64,000 bases of DNA from Adiantum capillus-veneris (taxonomy: Eukaryota; Streptophyta; Polypodiopsida; Polypodiales; Pteridaceae). Below, one piece after another: positions 1 through 10,680 of this stretch. A program made the position numbers and the translations under genes. Where the stretch lies: assembly GCA_014529385.2 (NCBI GenBank), contig CM043944.1, forward strand, positions 65,614,248 through 65,678,247, in the 5' to 3' direction. The stretch's first letter is position 1; every line of letters starts with the position of its first letter. The notes below the pieces were generated by a model. That model was not told where the DNA came from, did not search any database, and saw nothing but the letters and a program-made list of their open reading frames with translations.

Positions 1-650
1 CATGGATCTCTTGAAATACTTAGAACCATGAAGAATACCTTCACCCTGGGTCAAAGCTAGCATGAGGTCAAAAAATCACTTCAATTATACATATAAGCGT
101 AAAAAGGTGCATTGGGCCAAAGTGCATAGACTAGGTACTTCAACACTACCAATTTTGCTACATCTACCTTGTAGAAATATACTAGATTTAAGATTACCTA
201 GAGTACCTACATGTAGATGCTAGTAATACTACCATGTCAAAAAAGTTGGTGCTCAAAAGCACCAGTATAAACTCATAAGTTCTATTAGGGTCATCCTGGA
301 CAACCAATTGTACATTTCATGGTAGTTTAAAACCACCTCTGTAAACTCATAGGTCCTTTACAACCATGACAATACATAATAATAGGCTCTCTTAGGCTAC
401 TTGGAAGCTTCAAAAGTACCTTGAGATTAGGTAGAACCTAGCATGAGACCAACATGCGCAGCCATAAGACAAACTCTAGGTATATAGGTACTTTATATGT
501 ACTCTTTGAGGTACTTATTAAAGTTTCAATATCAAGGACTTAGGTACTTTTCCAAAGTAGTACTTCATAAAGTACCATTTACACTGGCTTAGGTACTTTA
601 GTACCTAACAAAATGTTTAGAAAAGTACCATAATTGTAGCATGTTCAAGT
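1..650. other. Non-coding, AT-rich, with a cluster of GTAC-centred motifs
   Basis: No credible reading frame is seen. From about 130 to 640 the short words AGTACC and GGTACTT recur roughly a dozen times in both orientations, so the stretch is rich in small inverted repeats. No terminal repeats or target duplications were recognised. It may be a decayed repeat. Confidence 0.4.
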
Positions 651-840
651 TGCAATGACTTTAACCCTTGTCTTCACTACAGTTTTGGATGAGCTTTACT
701 TTTCATTGGACATGTGGAACTTTATAGGAGATTCCAAATATAATTATTCACACATCAAGGTCTCTGTCATATGTTTTGAGGGATTGAAGCCTTGGTTTTC
801 TCGCAAGTTAAAGGATAGGTATGCTTGTTGTTGCATTGCT

Positions 841-1560
841 CACATATAGATGATGTACCTCAAGGATGCATTCAACCAAATGAGACAAAGAAAGATAGGA
901 GTGTACAGTGAAGGGTGTGGCTGCAAGTGTGATGTATGCTTCACTGAAGAGGTCCTAGGAAAAGTATAGATTTGTTGCATACACACACAAGAGAATCAAC
1001 AAATTGACTGAGATGGTATTATGTCCGAAGCCATATGAGTCTACGTTTCATAAGCTGTCTTGCTTGAAGGGAGAATGTGATCAACATGGATCACAATAGT
1101 TAGTGCTATGTCCAAAAGAAGAATCTAAAAATGCATGCTATATTTTAGTAAATGTGTTTGAAGACATTGTGTTAGCTCATCAAGAGGGCAAGGATCTATT
1201 GGTCATATTTTACATCCTTTCTTAAGAAGAATCTAACCACCTACATCAGACACAATTTTATTGCTAGGTGGAAATCTCAGCAATTTAAAGATTGCACTCA
1301 AAGGTTTCCTAGAGACATGGTAGTCTCTGTAATAGACTTTGCTGAGAATTACTCTTTTAAGGAGCAAAATGAAATCCAATCAATGCATTAGTACTCTTCT
1401 CAAGTCAGAATCTTGGTGCACATTACCTACGTTCGAGACGAGACTGACAAGGTGTTAAAGTATATACATTTTTACATCTCTAATCATAAAGATCATGACA
1501 CATTGTTTGTGCAGCATTGTTGGACTCACTTTTGGGCCTTTCAGTTCTAGAGAGAGAGTG
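841..1560 (+). pseudogene. Decayed transposase-like protein fragment (FAENYSF motif)
   Basis: Translated in pieces, the plus strand gives a protein-like string that is broken by stops. Near 1340-1400 it reads FAENYSFKEQNEIQSMH followed by a TAG where tryptophan would be natural, then a segment ending in NHKDHDTLFVQH. A block with FAENY, a nearby Q and an H-W pair is something I remember from uncharacterised transposase-like proteins of plants and animals, but I cannot name the superfamily. Upstream, 880-960 encodes a cysteine-containing segment (CGCKCDVCF). No start or end can be set. The reading is mine and not a database match. Confidence 0.4.
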
Positions 1561-1782
1561 GTGCTCGACCAATGAGGAAGAGGCTAACTTTACGTTGAGA
1601 ATCGACATTTTGAAGCCAAGCTCTTTTAGATAAGAGGGAGAAAATATTATTTTTGTTCATCAAATTGCACAATTTTACGCTTTCAAGGCATAAAATTCCA
1701 TAAGTCGTACTAACTCTCTACCAACAAATTTCAGAAATTTCATTGCAAAGACTCTATTTAGTATCTATGTTCCCGTCCAAAT

Positions 1783-2106
1783 ATGACTTTGAGTAGCTCT
1801 ACTTCCCTCTCAAAACTTCTTTTCTTTTTCATATTTGTGATAACACTTTTGTGTATTCTACTACACACCATGACTACTTCTCGAAGGCCTAGCACTACCA
1901 TTGACTCTGTTAGCATTTTTAATAGTTATACTACAAATGATCAAGCATGGATACCATCTCGAATAACTATCGGAAGTTTAGTACTACTGCAAACTAGTAG
2001 GAGGAAGAGAAAGCAAAGCAATGATTTTGTGGAGGCTTTCAAGGGACAAGTTAAAGAGTTTAAAGTGTGTACACAAAGCAAGCGGGTGAAAGAGGTCCTC
2101 ATATAA
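1783..2106 (+). CDS. Hypothetical protein, N-terminal hydrophobic segment (107 aa)
   Basis: This open frame begins with a Ser-rich stretch followed by a strongly hydrophobic run at residues 12-28 (LLFFFIFVITLLCILL), which could be a signal anchor. The rest is hydrophilic and ends in a Lys/Arg-rich tail. It lies about 100 bp upstream of a longer open frame on the same strand, and the two could be exons of one gene. I do not recognise the family. Random AT-rich sequence can also give hydrophobic ORFs, so confidence is low. Confidence 0.2.
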   Translation: MTLSSSTSLSKLLFFFIFVITLLCILLHTMTTSRRPSTTIDSVSIFNSYTTNDQAWIPSRITIGSLVLLQTSRRKRKQSNDFVEAFKGQVKEFKVCTQSKRVKEVLI

Positions 2107-2202
2107 CATGTTTTCTAGTATGCAAACTTAAGGTTGCAAACATCTCCTCCAAGTTTTCCACGGCATCGACCCAACTGTAAGTTATCTTGAGCATCTCACT
2201 TA

Positions 2203-3072
2203 GTGCATGATAATACTCGAAGGTTAAGTGGTGGATATCATCTTTGGTATGTTTCAGATATTTATCCATCGAATAAGACGGATTGGCAACCAGTTGAGAG
2301 CATAGTTGGGTTTTTTGATGCTTTCCATGCATTTATTGGTGAGCAAATGTATAGAGGAAGACAACACAAGGAACTTGCAGATAATGGAATATTCTTTTAT
2401 GATATGTCATATTCAAAACCGAGAACTTCATTTGGTTGGGTTCGTGTAGCTCCTTTGTCACTTCCATCCTTTAACAGCAAGGATTGGTCTCTTCTTGCTT
2501 TGCAAACTAGTAAAAGCTTTAGGAATAAGTTGTTTCAGGATATACAAAAGCCCCTCAAGTATTCAATTGCCACAAAAATAGTTCGACTCGCATTATTTAT
2601 GCCTCTTGAAGTGTTTGTAGACTTCTTCTTCAATAAGCAAATAAGAATTACCGCAACAATGTTCATTTGCAAGTCTGAGAGCTATTTGGACTTCTTAGAT
2701 GATAATTGGGCTAGGAAACAGTCACAGGAAAAAATCTGTATTTTGCAAAAGAAGTCCATAATTTGCAAGTTCAATATAAGCTCTCAAAATTTCATAGTGT
2801 CATTTTACTATTTTAGATATCATCTTCTTAGTGGGAAGCTTATTCCACTCGACCAAGATACAAAATCTAGCCTCGAGAACAAACCTTTATCAATGGAGAT
2901 CTACTTTCGAGACAGCCTACCTACTGTGATGGAGACAATGTCAAGCACAACTCTGGCACAGCTCAGGGTAAATCTTACATGTGAAGAACTTCCACTTTTG
3001 CCGGAATTGTATGTATTCAGTCTCAACAATAGAAAAGTGCTTAATAAATGGATGAATTTTGATTGTCTTTAA
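2203..3072 (+). CDS. Unrecognised 289-residue open reading frame
   Basis: This is the longest plus-strand open frame in the first 10 kb that does not look like a transposon protein. Composition is ordinary: mixed charged and aromatic residues, no low-complexity run, no clear signal peptide and no conserved motif that I know. A hydrophobic patch lies around residues 125-140. The N-terminus may be wrong because an exon could precede it. Nothing in the neighbourhood indicates its function. It may be a fragment of a host gene or of a mobile element, or it may be spurious. Confidence 0.25.
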   Translation: MHDNTRRLSGGYHLWYVSDIYPSNKTDWQPVESIVGFFDAFHAFIGEQMYRGRQHKELADNGIFFYDMSYSKPRTSFGWVRVAPLSLPSFNSKDWSLLALQTSKSFRNKLFQDIQKPLKYSIATKIVRLALFMPLEVFVDFFFNKQIRITATMFICKSESYLDFLDDNWARKQSQEKICILQKKSIICKFNISSQNFIVSFYYFRYHLLSGKLIPLDQDTKSSLENKPLSMEIYFRDSLPTVMETMSSTTLAQLRVNLTCEELPLLPELYVFSLNNRKVLNKWMNFDCL

Positions 3073-3353
3073 TACATTAAGACATAGAATCTAACTCTTT
3101 CTTCTTCTCAGATTCCAAGACGCAAGGAGAAAACAACATTGTGCAAGGAGTCCCTCTCAAATACACTTCACTTAATTGCTTCCACCGAAAGCTAGGTCAC
3201 ATACATTGTGCACGCAATGAGCTTTGATGCCATGCCAAACCATGATGTACTCTTCAAAATAACTAATACAGAGACATTTTGTGCTGCTCAAACAATGTTT
3301 AAAAAATGTACACTTTTCATTGTTTCAAAACTTTACAAATTGTGTTGTTTCTG

Positions 3354-3906
3354 TCAAGATGTATACAAAGAGAGGTAGTTATTGCTCCCTTCCCTTGCTA
3401 CTGCTCCCCTGTCCTCACCCTTGATTGGTGCCACTGGTTCCCCATCATCTCCCCCGGTTTTTGCCACTGGTCCCCTGTCCTCTCCCCCGGTTGCTGCCAC
3501 TACTCCTCTACCCTCTTCCCCAGTTGCTCCTACTTCTGCCTCGGGGGACACTGGTCTCGGGCATCCTTTTGTGTCGTTCGAAATCATGGACCTCTTCCAT
3601 GGCTTCCCATGCATCTTGCACTTGTGAAGCTTCCCTCTGTTCTTGCTCTTGCCACTGACGTATATCCCGTTCCTCTACTTCTGCGGCGTTTGCATAATAT
3701 TGATTTATTGCTTCTTGCATATTTCAAACCTCCTATCGAGTTTGATTGTAGTGCTGCGTCATTTCTTCAATGTGAACCTGTTCGAACTCCTCAGCTCTTG
3801 CCCTTTCCTCTCTTGTACGTTCGTTTATCGAGATTATAATATGTTGGATGGCCATTACAGAAAAATATTGCATATCGTTGGGGGTGTAGTTATGTAATTG
3901 AAGTTC
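3354..3906 (-). pseudogene. 3' exon: charged coiled-coil region plus 11-residue repeats
   Basis: On the minus strand an acceptor (TCTATAG at 3907) opens a frame that begins ELQLHNYTPNDMQYF and continues as a Glu/Arg/Gln-rich, probably coiled-coil segment (RTREERARAEEFEQ, RQWQEQEQREASQ). An in-frame TAG near 3745 and a frameshift near 3560 break it. After the shift come four imperfect 11-residue repeats rich in Gly, Glu and Asp (pattern VAxTGGEDRGP), corresponding to 33-bp DNA repeats at 3390-3530. The exon follows a Ulp1-like protease exon and is taken as the C-terminal tail of the same gene. The plus-strand Pro/Ser-rich frames here are shadows of these repeats. Confidence 0.4.
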
Positions 3907-3989
3907 CTATAGAAGAGTGATAATAGAAAAGTAAGTAAGATGTAGCTTCTTTTAATACAAATGTTGGAGCAAACAACACAATTACTTAC

Positions 3990-4345
3990 GTTTGTTACAT
4001 CCAAAATTTGATTGAGCAACAAGGCTTTCAAACAAGTTCGCCAGCCACAGCTATAATCATCAACCTGCGTGGGCATGGTGACCCGTTCGTGTCGGATGGT
4101 AGTCCCTAGATCATGTTCTAACAAAACAAGCTCTACACAACATACAAATTTTTTTGCGGCACTACATACGTAACCACTTGAGTCAGTAACGCATTACAAA
4201 GAGATAATACTTCCAAATGTACCCATATGTACCTTACATTTTTACACGACCGTGAAACAACCTGCTTTGCCCAGAGTTTGCGTAGTAGACAATCTTATCT
4301 TCAAGGTCAAATAACAATAGACTCCAATGATCACTACACCAAAAT
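3990..4345 (-). pseudogene. Ulp1-like (C48) cysteine protease domain fragment
   Basis: Two minus-strand segments look like the catalytic core of a Ulp1/SENP-type cysteine protease. Around 4270-4330 the frame reads HWSLLLFDLEDKIVYYANS, which matches the HW...L block with the active-site histidine and the following acidic region. After a probable intron, an exon at 4117-3990 reads VTMPTQVDDYSCGWRTC, which fits the Q-x(n)-D-x-x-SCG block with the oxyanion glutamine and nucleophilic cysteine. That exon ends at a consensus GTAAGT donor (3989-3984). Frame continuity across the first intron is not clean, so the copy is probably dead. In plants such domains occur in cellular SUMO proteases and, very often, in DNA transposons. 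The surroundings favour the latter. Confidence 0.5.
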
Positions 4346-4562
4346 CGTCAAGTCTGAGGAGAAAGAAGATCCTAAATCCAACATGGTATTTACATGGTAA
4401 GAAGAAACTCACGATTGATTGTATGCAGTGACCAGAAAACATGCTAGATCAAAATTGACTATGCTAAACCAACCCACCAGAGCCAAAAAGGAAACTCTAT
4501 TGTTCTAAAGTATAGGCAAGATCAGCGGATATATTACGTATATTTTGTTTCGAACATCAACA

Positions 4563-4634
4563 GGCAGAAGCGAGATAGCGTGCCTAACATGAATCAACGG
4601 CAGAAGCGAGATAGCGTGCCTAACATGAATCAAC
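4563..4634. repeat. 36-bp unit duplicated in tandem
   Basis: A 36-bp unit starting GGCAGAAGCGAGATAGCG occurs twice without a mismatch, and a third copy begins (GGCAGA at 4635). It lies just left of the hairpin array at 4683. Confidence 0.85.
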
Positions 4635-4682
4635 GGCAGAGATTAGACTTAAGATATTTCAGCAGGCTATCACTTCCACGAA

Positions 4683-5340
4683 CACATGAGTCAATACCGA
4701 GCGATTGTGGCACCTATTGAATTCCATAAGCCAATGACTCGCTTGGTATTGACCCATGTCTTAGTTGTAGTGAGCCATCTAATGAACCAAGCGTGACTTA
4801 TAAAGAAAAGCTTGAGATGTAACACATAGCAACGTTGACGACTTTCTCAAAGACATGGGTCACTACCGAGCTAGTGGTATCCCTATCCTGTTCCATAAGC
4901 CACTGACTCGCTTGGAAGTGACCCATGTCTTAGCGGTAGTGAGCCATCTAATGAACCAAGTATGACTTATAAAGAAAAGCTTGAGACATAACACATAGCA
5001 ACGTTGATGATTGCCGCAAAGACATGGGTCAATACAGAGCGAGTGGTATCACTTTCCAATTCCATAAGCTGCTGACTTGCTTGGTATTGACAGTGAGCCA
5101 TCTAATAAACCAAGCATGACTTATAAACAAAATATTGAGACGTAACACAGAGCAACATTGGTGACTACCACGAAGACATGGGTCAATACCGAGTGAGTGG
5201 TATCACTATCCAATTCCGTAAGCCACTGACTCCCTTGGTATTGACCCATGTCTTAGCGAAAAGTGAGTCATTTAATGAACCAAGTGTGGCTTATAAAGAG
5301 CTTGAGAAGTACCACATAGCAATGTTGACGGTCGCATCCG
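4683..5340. repeat. Hairpin array A: four tandem ~165-bp palindromic units
   Basis: Four head-to-tail units start at about 4683, 4852, 5021 and 5175 (lengths about 169, 169, 154 and 165 bp). Each opens with GACATGGGTCAATACC-GAGCGAGT and about 65 bases later carries its reverse complement ACTCGCTTGGTATTGACC-CATGTC, so each unit could fold into a stem of about 24 bp. The rest of the unit is a spacer containing ACCAAGCGTGACTTATAAAG. The third unit lacks part of the right arm. The arm core (TCAATACCAAGCGA) recurs in the arrays at 9.6-10.5 kb and 11.4-12.4 kb. Confidence 0.85.
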
Positions 5341-5725
5341 TTGTGTTGGAGTTGGAGAAACTGCACATACACATGAAGTCTTGTTGATCCAGGTTGAAAA
5401 TGCAAGCCTCCTCTGACCTTTCAGGCAGCAGTATATGTGCATGCAGAGGCGCTGCGCTAATTAGAACTTGCAACTCCTCTTCGTTTGCTTCGTTGATTCT
5501 CTCTAAAATAATCAACTCCTCTGATAAAGGCTCATCATTGGATTGTCCTTGTGAAGCAGAGGCTTTCCCTTGCCTTTCTTGAGCTTTATCCGTGGCTGCC
5601 TCATTCTCCTCCCTTAATGGCACTCGCTCCTCCCTTACTCGCACAGGCTCCTTCTTAACAAGCACATGCTTCTCCCTTATAGGCACAGGCTCCGGATCTT
5701 CCCTAACTGGCTTTCGATCCTTCAT
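5291..5725 (-). CDS. Hypothetical highly charged protein with PVRE-type repeats (144 aa)
   Basis: Residues 1-45 consist of imperfect repeats of the form PVREExVPxRE, rich in Arg, Glu, Pro and Val. An acidic helical segment follows (SEELIILERINEANEEEL), then a less biased region with LPERSEEACIFNLDQQ. The last 20 codons run into hairpin array A, so the natural end is uncertain. No family is recognised. It lies between the Ulp1-like fragment and an oppositely oriented transposase-like pseudogene and could be another piece of the same mobile unit. Confidence 0.3.
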   Translation of the reverse strand: MKDRKPVREDPEPVPIREKHVLVKKEPVRVREERVPLREENEAATDKAQERQGKASASQGQSNDEPLSEELIILERINEANEEELQVLISAAPLHAHILLPERSEEACIFNLDQQDFMCMCSFSNSNTTDATVNIAMWYFSSSL

Positions 5726-5994
5726 CCTTGCTCATTTTTATTCATAGTTGGTTCCTACATAACTATCAATGTTTATTCAATGACCGCCTTAGGGTCCACC
5801 CTAGCCTGCCCATGCCTGTCATTTCTCTCGACCCGTGAGATCGTGTCCTTCTGCTGTTTAATCTAGCCCTAGAAGGCTCCATTTGTCGTGCATGAGGATG
5901 GAGAGGAAGGATGTTAATAATATCCATGGTTCTACTATTTTGGATAGGTACTGGCTAAAGTAGCCCATTGTAGCGGAAGCGCAGCCTCCGAAGA

Positions 5995-8110
5995 GTGTCA
6001 AAATCCTGCGGCATGATAATAACGCGGTGTGCATGGGCAGCCAGGATATATTTTGTTTCTGATTCTGTATCTTCAATGTGCTTCATTAAGAAACGGATAC
6101 ACTTTCCTATACATGATCATAACGCATGGTGCTTTTTTGGCAAGTCTTTGCTGCACCCAAACTCAAATGATGTAGGCTTTAATGTCGGAGTGCATTACAG
6201 CCGTCTAGTTCCAAAAGAAGTAGTATAAGAGATGATAACTTAGAAAAAATTTCGTAAGTTGAAAGGGAGGCTCCTTACCTCCTTCATGAACGAGAATCAG
6301 TTGGAACCAATGGAAGTGCAAGCAATACTTGATGAGAGTGGCATCTCACAGATGGGATACAGGGCTCTCTTCAAAGCATTAGCTAAAAAGTCTCAAAATG
6401 AACTACAAAGAGGATCATTACTGCCAAAGCCATCACATGTAAAGGCTGCTCGCTGGCACGTAAACGATGAGGTATTTGAGAAACTTGGGTCACCATTCCA
6501 TATTGAAGCAACGTTCTTAGGCAAGGACGGCAAAGAGGTACAGTTTAATGACCACAACAACCTCTTCATTGATCTTGAAGCACTGCAAAGGTATGTAGTT
6601 CACTTCTTCGACATCAATCGAGAGGAGTGCGGTGGGGTTCTCAAGTTTGTTTTGAAGCTCGACGAGTGCGAGGTCCTGAAGAACAAGAAGCTGAGAGAGT
6701 AACCTTTACCCTCATGATCAGAGCTCTAGATCCATCAATAACAAAAGAGGATCCACGATAGTTCAGTGTGCAATCGAAAAACAACATTCTAACTCTAGGA
6801 TCATTCAGGTATACTTAGTTCACTCAGTAATAACAAAAATATTGATTATTTGGTTATTGATTTTCTATTTTTGTTTTTCATTGCAGGTTGATAAGAAAGA
6901 TTTTGAAATCCTCGATTGGCTTTTTAGTCAAACCCAAATTCCTTCTATTATTAGTGAACAAAGAAATGGAGTCGTTCTTTCAGTGGAAGTATTTGGTGAC
7001 TATACAGTGGAATGGCATATGGCAGGTGACTTAAATACTCTTAAGTGTATGTACAACATAACACACGAAGCAGCTGTGGAAAATCCATGCTTATATTGCA
7101 TGGCTGATGCACAATCTCTTGAGAGTGTGCAATGGAATAGAGCTCCCAACAGACATCTTCAAGATAAAACTTTTAGGAGATAGCACTCTGAGTAGAGTTC
7201 ACGTCTATACACTTCATGCACTCTATCGAATAATTGAAAATGTGGTTCATTTGTACATATGTTTTGCATGGACATTAAAGACAGAGAGTGACTCAAAAAG
7301 AGTGATCAAAGAATTAGAGGGAGTGCTCTCAAAAATTGGTTTGCATGGAGGCAATGTCAAAGTCGAAGAGGACCCTAAGATGTCTCAAAGTCGTTACAAG
7401 GTACCTAGGAAAGCATCGACAGGCGTCATGAAGGCGAGAAGGTTTCTTGGGTTTAGCCTCAAAGATTAAGATAGAGAAGAGAGGAGAAACATATTCAACA
7501 AATGAAAACATTTACATAAAGTGATTAAAGACAATGCTAGTGGTGGGGCAATCCAAAATCACAAGGTGAACACGTGGAAATCACTAGATAAAACTTTGCA
7601 CTACGTTGAGCAGCATTCTTGGGACCAAAGTAAGCTCACATCATTTCAAGTAGTCTTGCTAGATTGGAAGAAGGCTTACCTTACAGGGTGGGGTGGGCAA
7701 CATATCACACATTACATGGTGGATTAGAATTTTATGTATACAAAACAAAATTTAAAATTGTACTCTACTCACCATTTTATTTTATTTCAATGCAGCAGAT
7801 ACTGTTCAACCATGGTCCATATTTTGCCAAGACATACGGCTCACTATCAATATGGTCCACACAAGGCATGGAAAAAACCCACTATATGGCAAGAACAGGT
7901 TACTCTAAGCACACTAGACATGGGGGAGGAAAGGATAAGGCCAATAGCCTATTAGAGTTGCACTAATGGACTTATAGACGACTAATTCATAGAGCAAGGT
8001 AGAAGGAGTTTCTTAAGAGTTCAAAAATTACACGGTCTTACAACACATCCGTAAAGAGAAGAAATAGATGGCTTGGGGAAATTCAAATGCGGGGGAGCAC
8101 CATGTGAGGT
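5995..8110 (+). pseudogene. Transposase-like protein, multi-exon and broken (GDLNTLKCM...CLYC)
   Basis: A coding region can be followed for about 2 kb. The frame at 5995 continues through stops at 6226 and 6241 into a segment starting MKGRLLTSFMNENQLEP; a single-base shift near 6695 is followed by an intron at 6809-6886 (TTTTCATTGCAG acceptor). The next exon contains WHMAGDLNTLKCM followed by PCLYCM, an acidic residue plus CxxC arrangement like the core of some large eukaryotic transposase-like proteins. Further on come HVYTLHALYRIIE, LTGWGGQHITHYM and, after a second acceptor (7795), FNHGPYFAKTYGSLS and GMEKTHYMARTG. Its density of long plausible exons suggests recent decay. I cannot name the superfamily. 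A host gene is less likely. Confidence 0.5.
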
Positions 8111-8118
8111 GGCGACAG

Positions 8119-9723
8119 TTACGAGTCAGGAGCGGGAGAAGATGGACCTGAGCCCGTCGTTTTTATCCTCTTCGATACACCTCCTTCTTCATCACTTTTT
8201 ACCTCTTCAATGTGCAAGCTCTGTAGACGAGCTCGTTCCTCTGTTGATGGCAGCATCCCCACGGGCATCAGGCGTCTTCTTCCCCTAAAAAACAACCGCT
8301 TGTTGTATGGATCTAAGCTCTCCAGGTCTTCAACCCCTGCAGCCAAAGCCTGTAAGACATGAAATAGGGGGCTCTAAGTTCTTGGCACCCATACTCAATG
8401 CCAAAGATGCGTAGAGCAAACTGTTTCTCAATCAGAATTAGTCTTTCTGCGTTTAGTGGGAGGGAGTTTCCACCACACAATCTTGTAATAACTTTCATTG
8501 CAACCAGTGGGAACTTTGCATTGTCCTCGGAGTATTCCTTGTGGTATATTATGATCTACAAAACAATAGTAAAACATTTACGGGTCGTAAGTGAGATGAG
8601 TACAATTGCTAAGTACTTGAATTGTTTCTACAAACCTTTTTGTGGTTGAAACGCCCGATGTAGTGAGACAACACCGCATCCTTGCCTTGTACTCAGTGAC
8701 AAGCCCTTGCCGTGAGCCTCCCGCTCTTCTAAGGAAACTATCGTCATACACTAGCACCTGTCAACAAAAAGATTGATCATGATATTTTATCACTGGGCCA
8801 TCTCCAATAACATCTGAATGCCTTTAAAAATTACCATCTCATTCTCGTCCAGTTTCAACATCGACCTTCCCCACAAGTGAATAGACTGACTATTCATTAC
8901 CTGAGCTCTGGGTGCCACGGGCCTACCAATGTTTTCCAATCCAAGTTTTTTTATCGTCGATTGAAGCTGCTCATCTATTGGCAAATTGGCCTCTTTGGAC
9001 TTCGCCTTATTGAATGTATCTTTGATAAGTTGAGACCCTAAGTAAACTGTGAGTCGTGGATAGCTGTGTCAACAATAAGATGTTGGTCCACTCCATCATC
9101 ATCCACAAATCCATGTCTGCCTCACAAAAATTTGCAATTGCAGCTAGGCACTAGTCCTCCCGTATATTCAGCTCATGCATGAAATCTATGAGCAAAACGT
9201 AGTGGGTGTCACCCGCCATAGCAAAGCTGGGAGTGCAATTCAAAGGCAAGTACAAGTAACAGAAGAACCCAAGGTAGAATTCCACTAAGCGACACTTTTT
9301 TAAGTGCTTCATAAACCTGTCTTTGTAAAAGCAGTACATTTGAGGGACACTTTTCTAGACAGTGATTCAGTCTCCTTGCCGCACTCTTGTCAGGGTCAAG
9401 GTCGGCTGGGTGCACGTATCTCATGCCATCAATTGTCATGGAACTGTCACAAATGGCTGCCTCATACTATTGCAAATGGGTTTGTAGGTACGCAAATGAG
9501 AAATCTATGATCCTTTGTATAGAAAACTCTACATTAAACATTCTTGATAGTTCTGGTGCACGGTGATGAGCACGGGTGTTGTATAAGAACGTGAATAGTT
9601 TTTCTTCACATGTATCCTCGCCCACATGTCTGTCTCCAGGACTATGATCCCCATGACTGAAAGAAAAAGCAAGCCAAAACTAGTATTCAAAATTGGTCTG
9701 TATTTGGTGTCATAACCAAGCAA
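8119..9723 (-). pseudogene. Multi-exon protein of unknown family, decayed
   Basis: On the minus strand several exon-like blocks line up with splice consensus. One block at 9723-9530 follows a TTTTTCTTTCAG acceptor (MGIIVLETDMWARIHVKK); 9500-9209 encodes DGMRYVHPADLDPDKSAARR, then FYLGFFCYLYLPLNCTP. At 8990-8837 a block with GRSMLKLDENEM ends at a GTAATT donor and joins in phase with VLVYDDSFLRRAGGSRQ (acceptor at 8762). An exon from 8565 (acceptor TTGTTTTGTAG) reads FPLVAMKVITRLCGGNSLP and, after a one-base shift near 8340, ends in an acidic tail at 8119. Stops at 9470 and elsewhere break it. No family is recognised. Its 3' end overlaps the convergent pseudogene on the plus strand. Confidence 0.4.
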
Positions 9724-10510
9724 ATATTGAGCCTGGAGTATCCCTCAAGGCCCTTATTTGCTTGGTTCTGTTCCGTGCGCTAATGTCATAATAGGTGACG
9801 TGACTTGAGTCAGAACCAGGCAAATAGGGCCCCCAAGAATCCCCAACGGGCCCTATTTGCTTCGTTCTGACCCAAGTTGAATTTACACTGTATCGATGTC
9901 CATTAGGAACAGGTGGATGGGAATAGAGCATTGATGTTATCAGTAACTGCTTTGTATCCTCACCCACATTGTCTGTCTCTAGGACTATGATCCCCATGTC
10001 TGAAAGAAAAAGCAAGCCAAAACTACTATTCAAAATTGGCCTGTATTTGGTGTCATAACCAAGTGAATATTGAGCCTGGAGTATCCTTCAAGGCCCCTAT
10101 TCGCTTGGTTCTGACCCAAGTTACCCACGTCCATTCGGAACAGGTGGATTGGAATAGAGCATTTAATGTTATCAATAACAGATATATAGGCCTACTCACT
10201 CACTATGCCCAAACATAGCATTGAATAACAACTCAGGCACAGTCACAGGAGCCTGGAGTATCCTTCAAGGCTCTTGTGCACTAATGTCATAATAGGTGAC
10301 GTGACTAGAGTCAAAACCAGGCAAATAAGAGCCCCAAGAATCTCCAAAGGGCCCTATTCACTTGGTTCTGACCCAAGTTACCCACGTCCATTCGGAACAG
10401 GTGGATTGGAATAGAGCATTTAATGTTATCAATAACAGATATATAGGCCTACTCACTCACTATGCCCAAACATAGCATTGAATAACAACTCAGGCACAGT
10501 CACATAAGGA
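9629..10510. repeat. Array B: tandem duplications containing hairpins and a copied exon
   Basis: A block starting ACTATGATCCCCATG at 9641 is repeated at 9984 (343-bp period), including the exon that encodes MGIIVLETD. A second block of about 142 bp starting CTGACCCAAGTTACCCACG is practically identical at 10111-10253 and 10368-10510 (257-bp period), so that duplication is recent. Near 9803-9877 the arms GTCAGAACCAGGCAAATA and TATTTGCTTCGTTCTGAC face each other across a GGGCCC-bounded loop, and a similar pair lies at 10305-10375. The arms resemble those of arrays A and C (ACCAAGC core). Confidence 0.75.
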
Positions 10511-10646
10511 GTAATTATTTCAACCATGCGGTGCGAGACTTCTAATCTTGCCCTAACGACCACTCTTGGCCCTTGGAGTGTTGTTCCCCTTGTTCCCTAA
10601 CCCCGTAATTGTGGCTTCGGTGCGCACACAGTTAACAACACACATG

Positions 10647-10680
<34 letters not shown>

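Noticed and set aside
3306-3839. 177-codon plus-strand frame, Pro/Ser/Cys-rich
   Set aside because: It is the antisense of a charged coiled-coil and 11-residue repeat region whose minus-strand frame has splice sites and better protein character.
4683-5340. CRISPR-like regular repeats
   Set aside because: Units are 154-169 bp palindromic monomers in tandem, not short repeats with unique spacers, and the DNA is plant nuclear in character.
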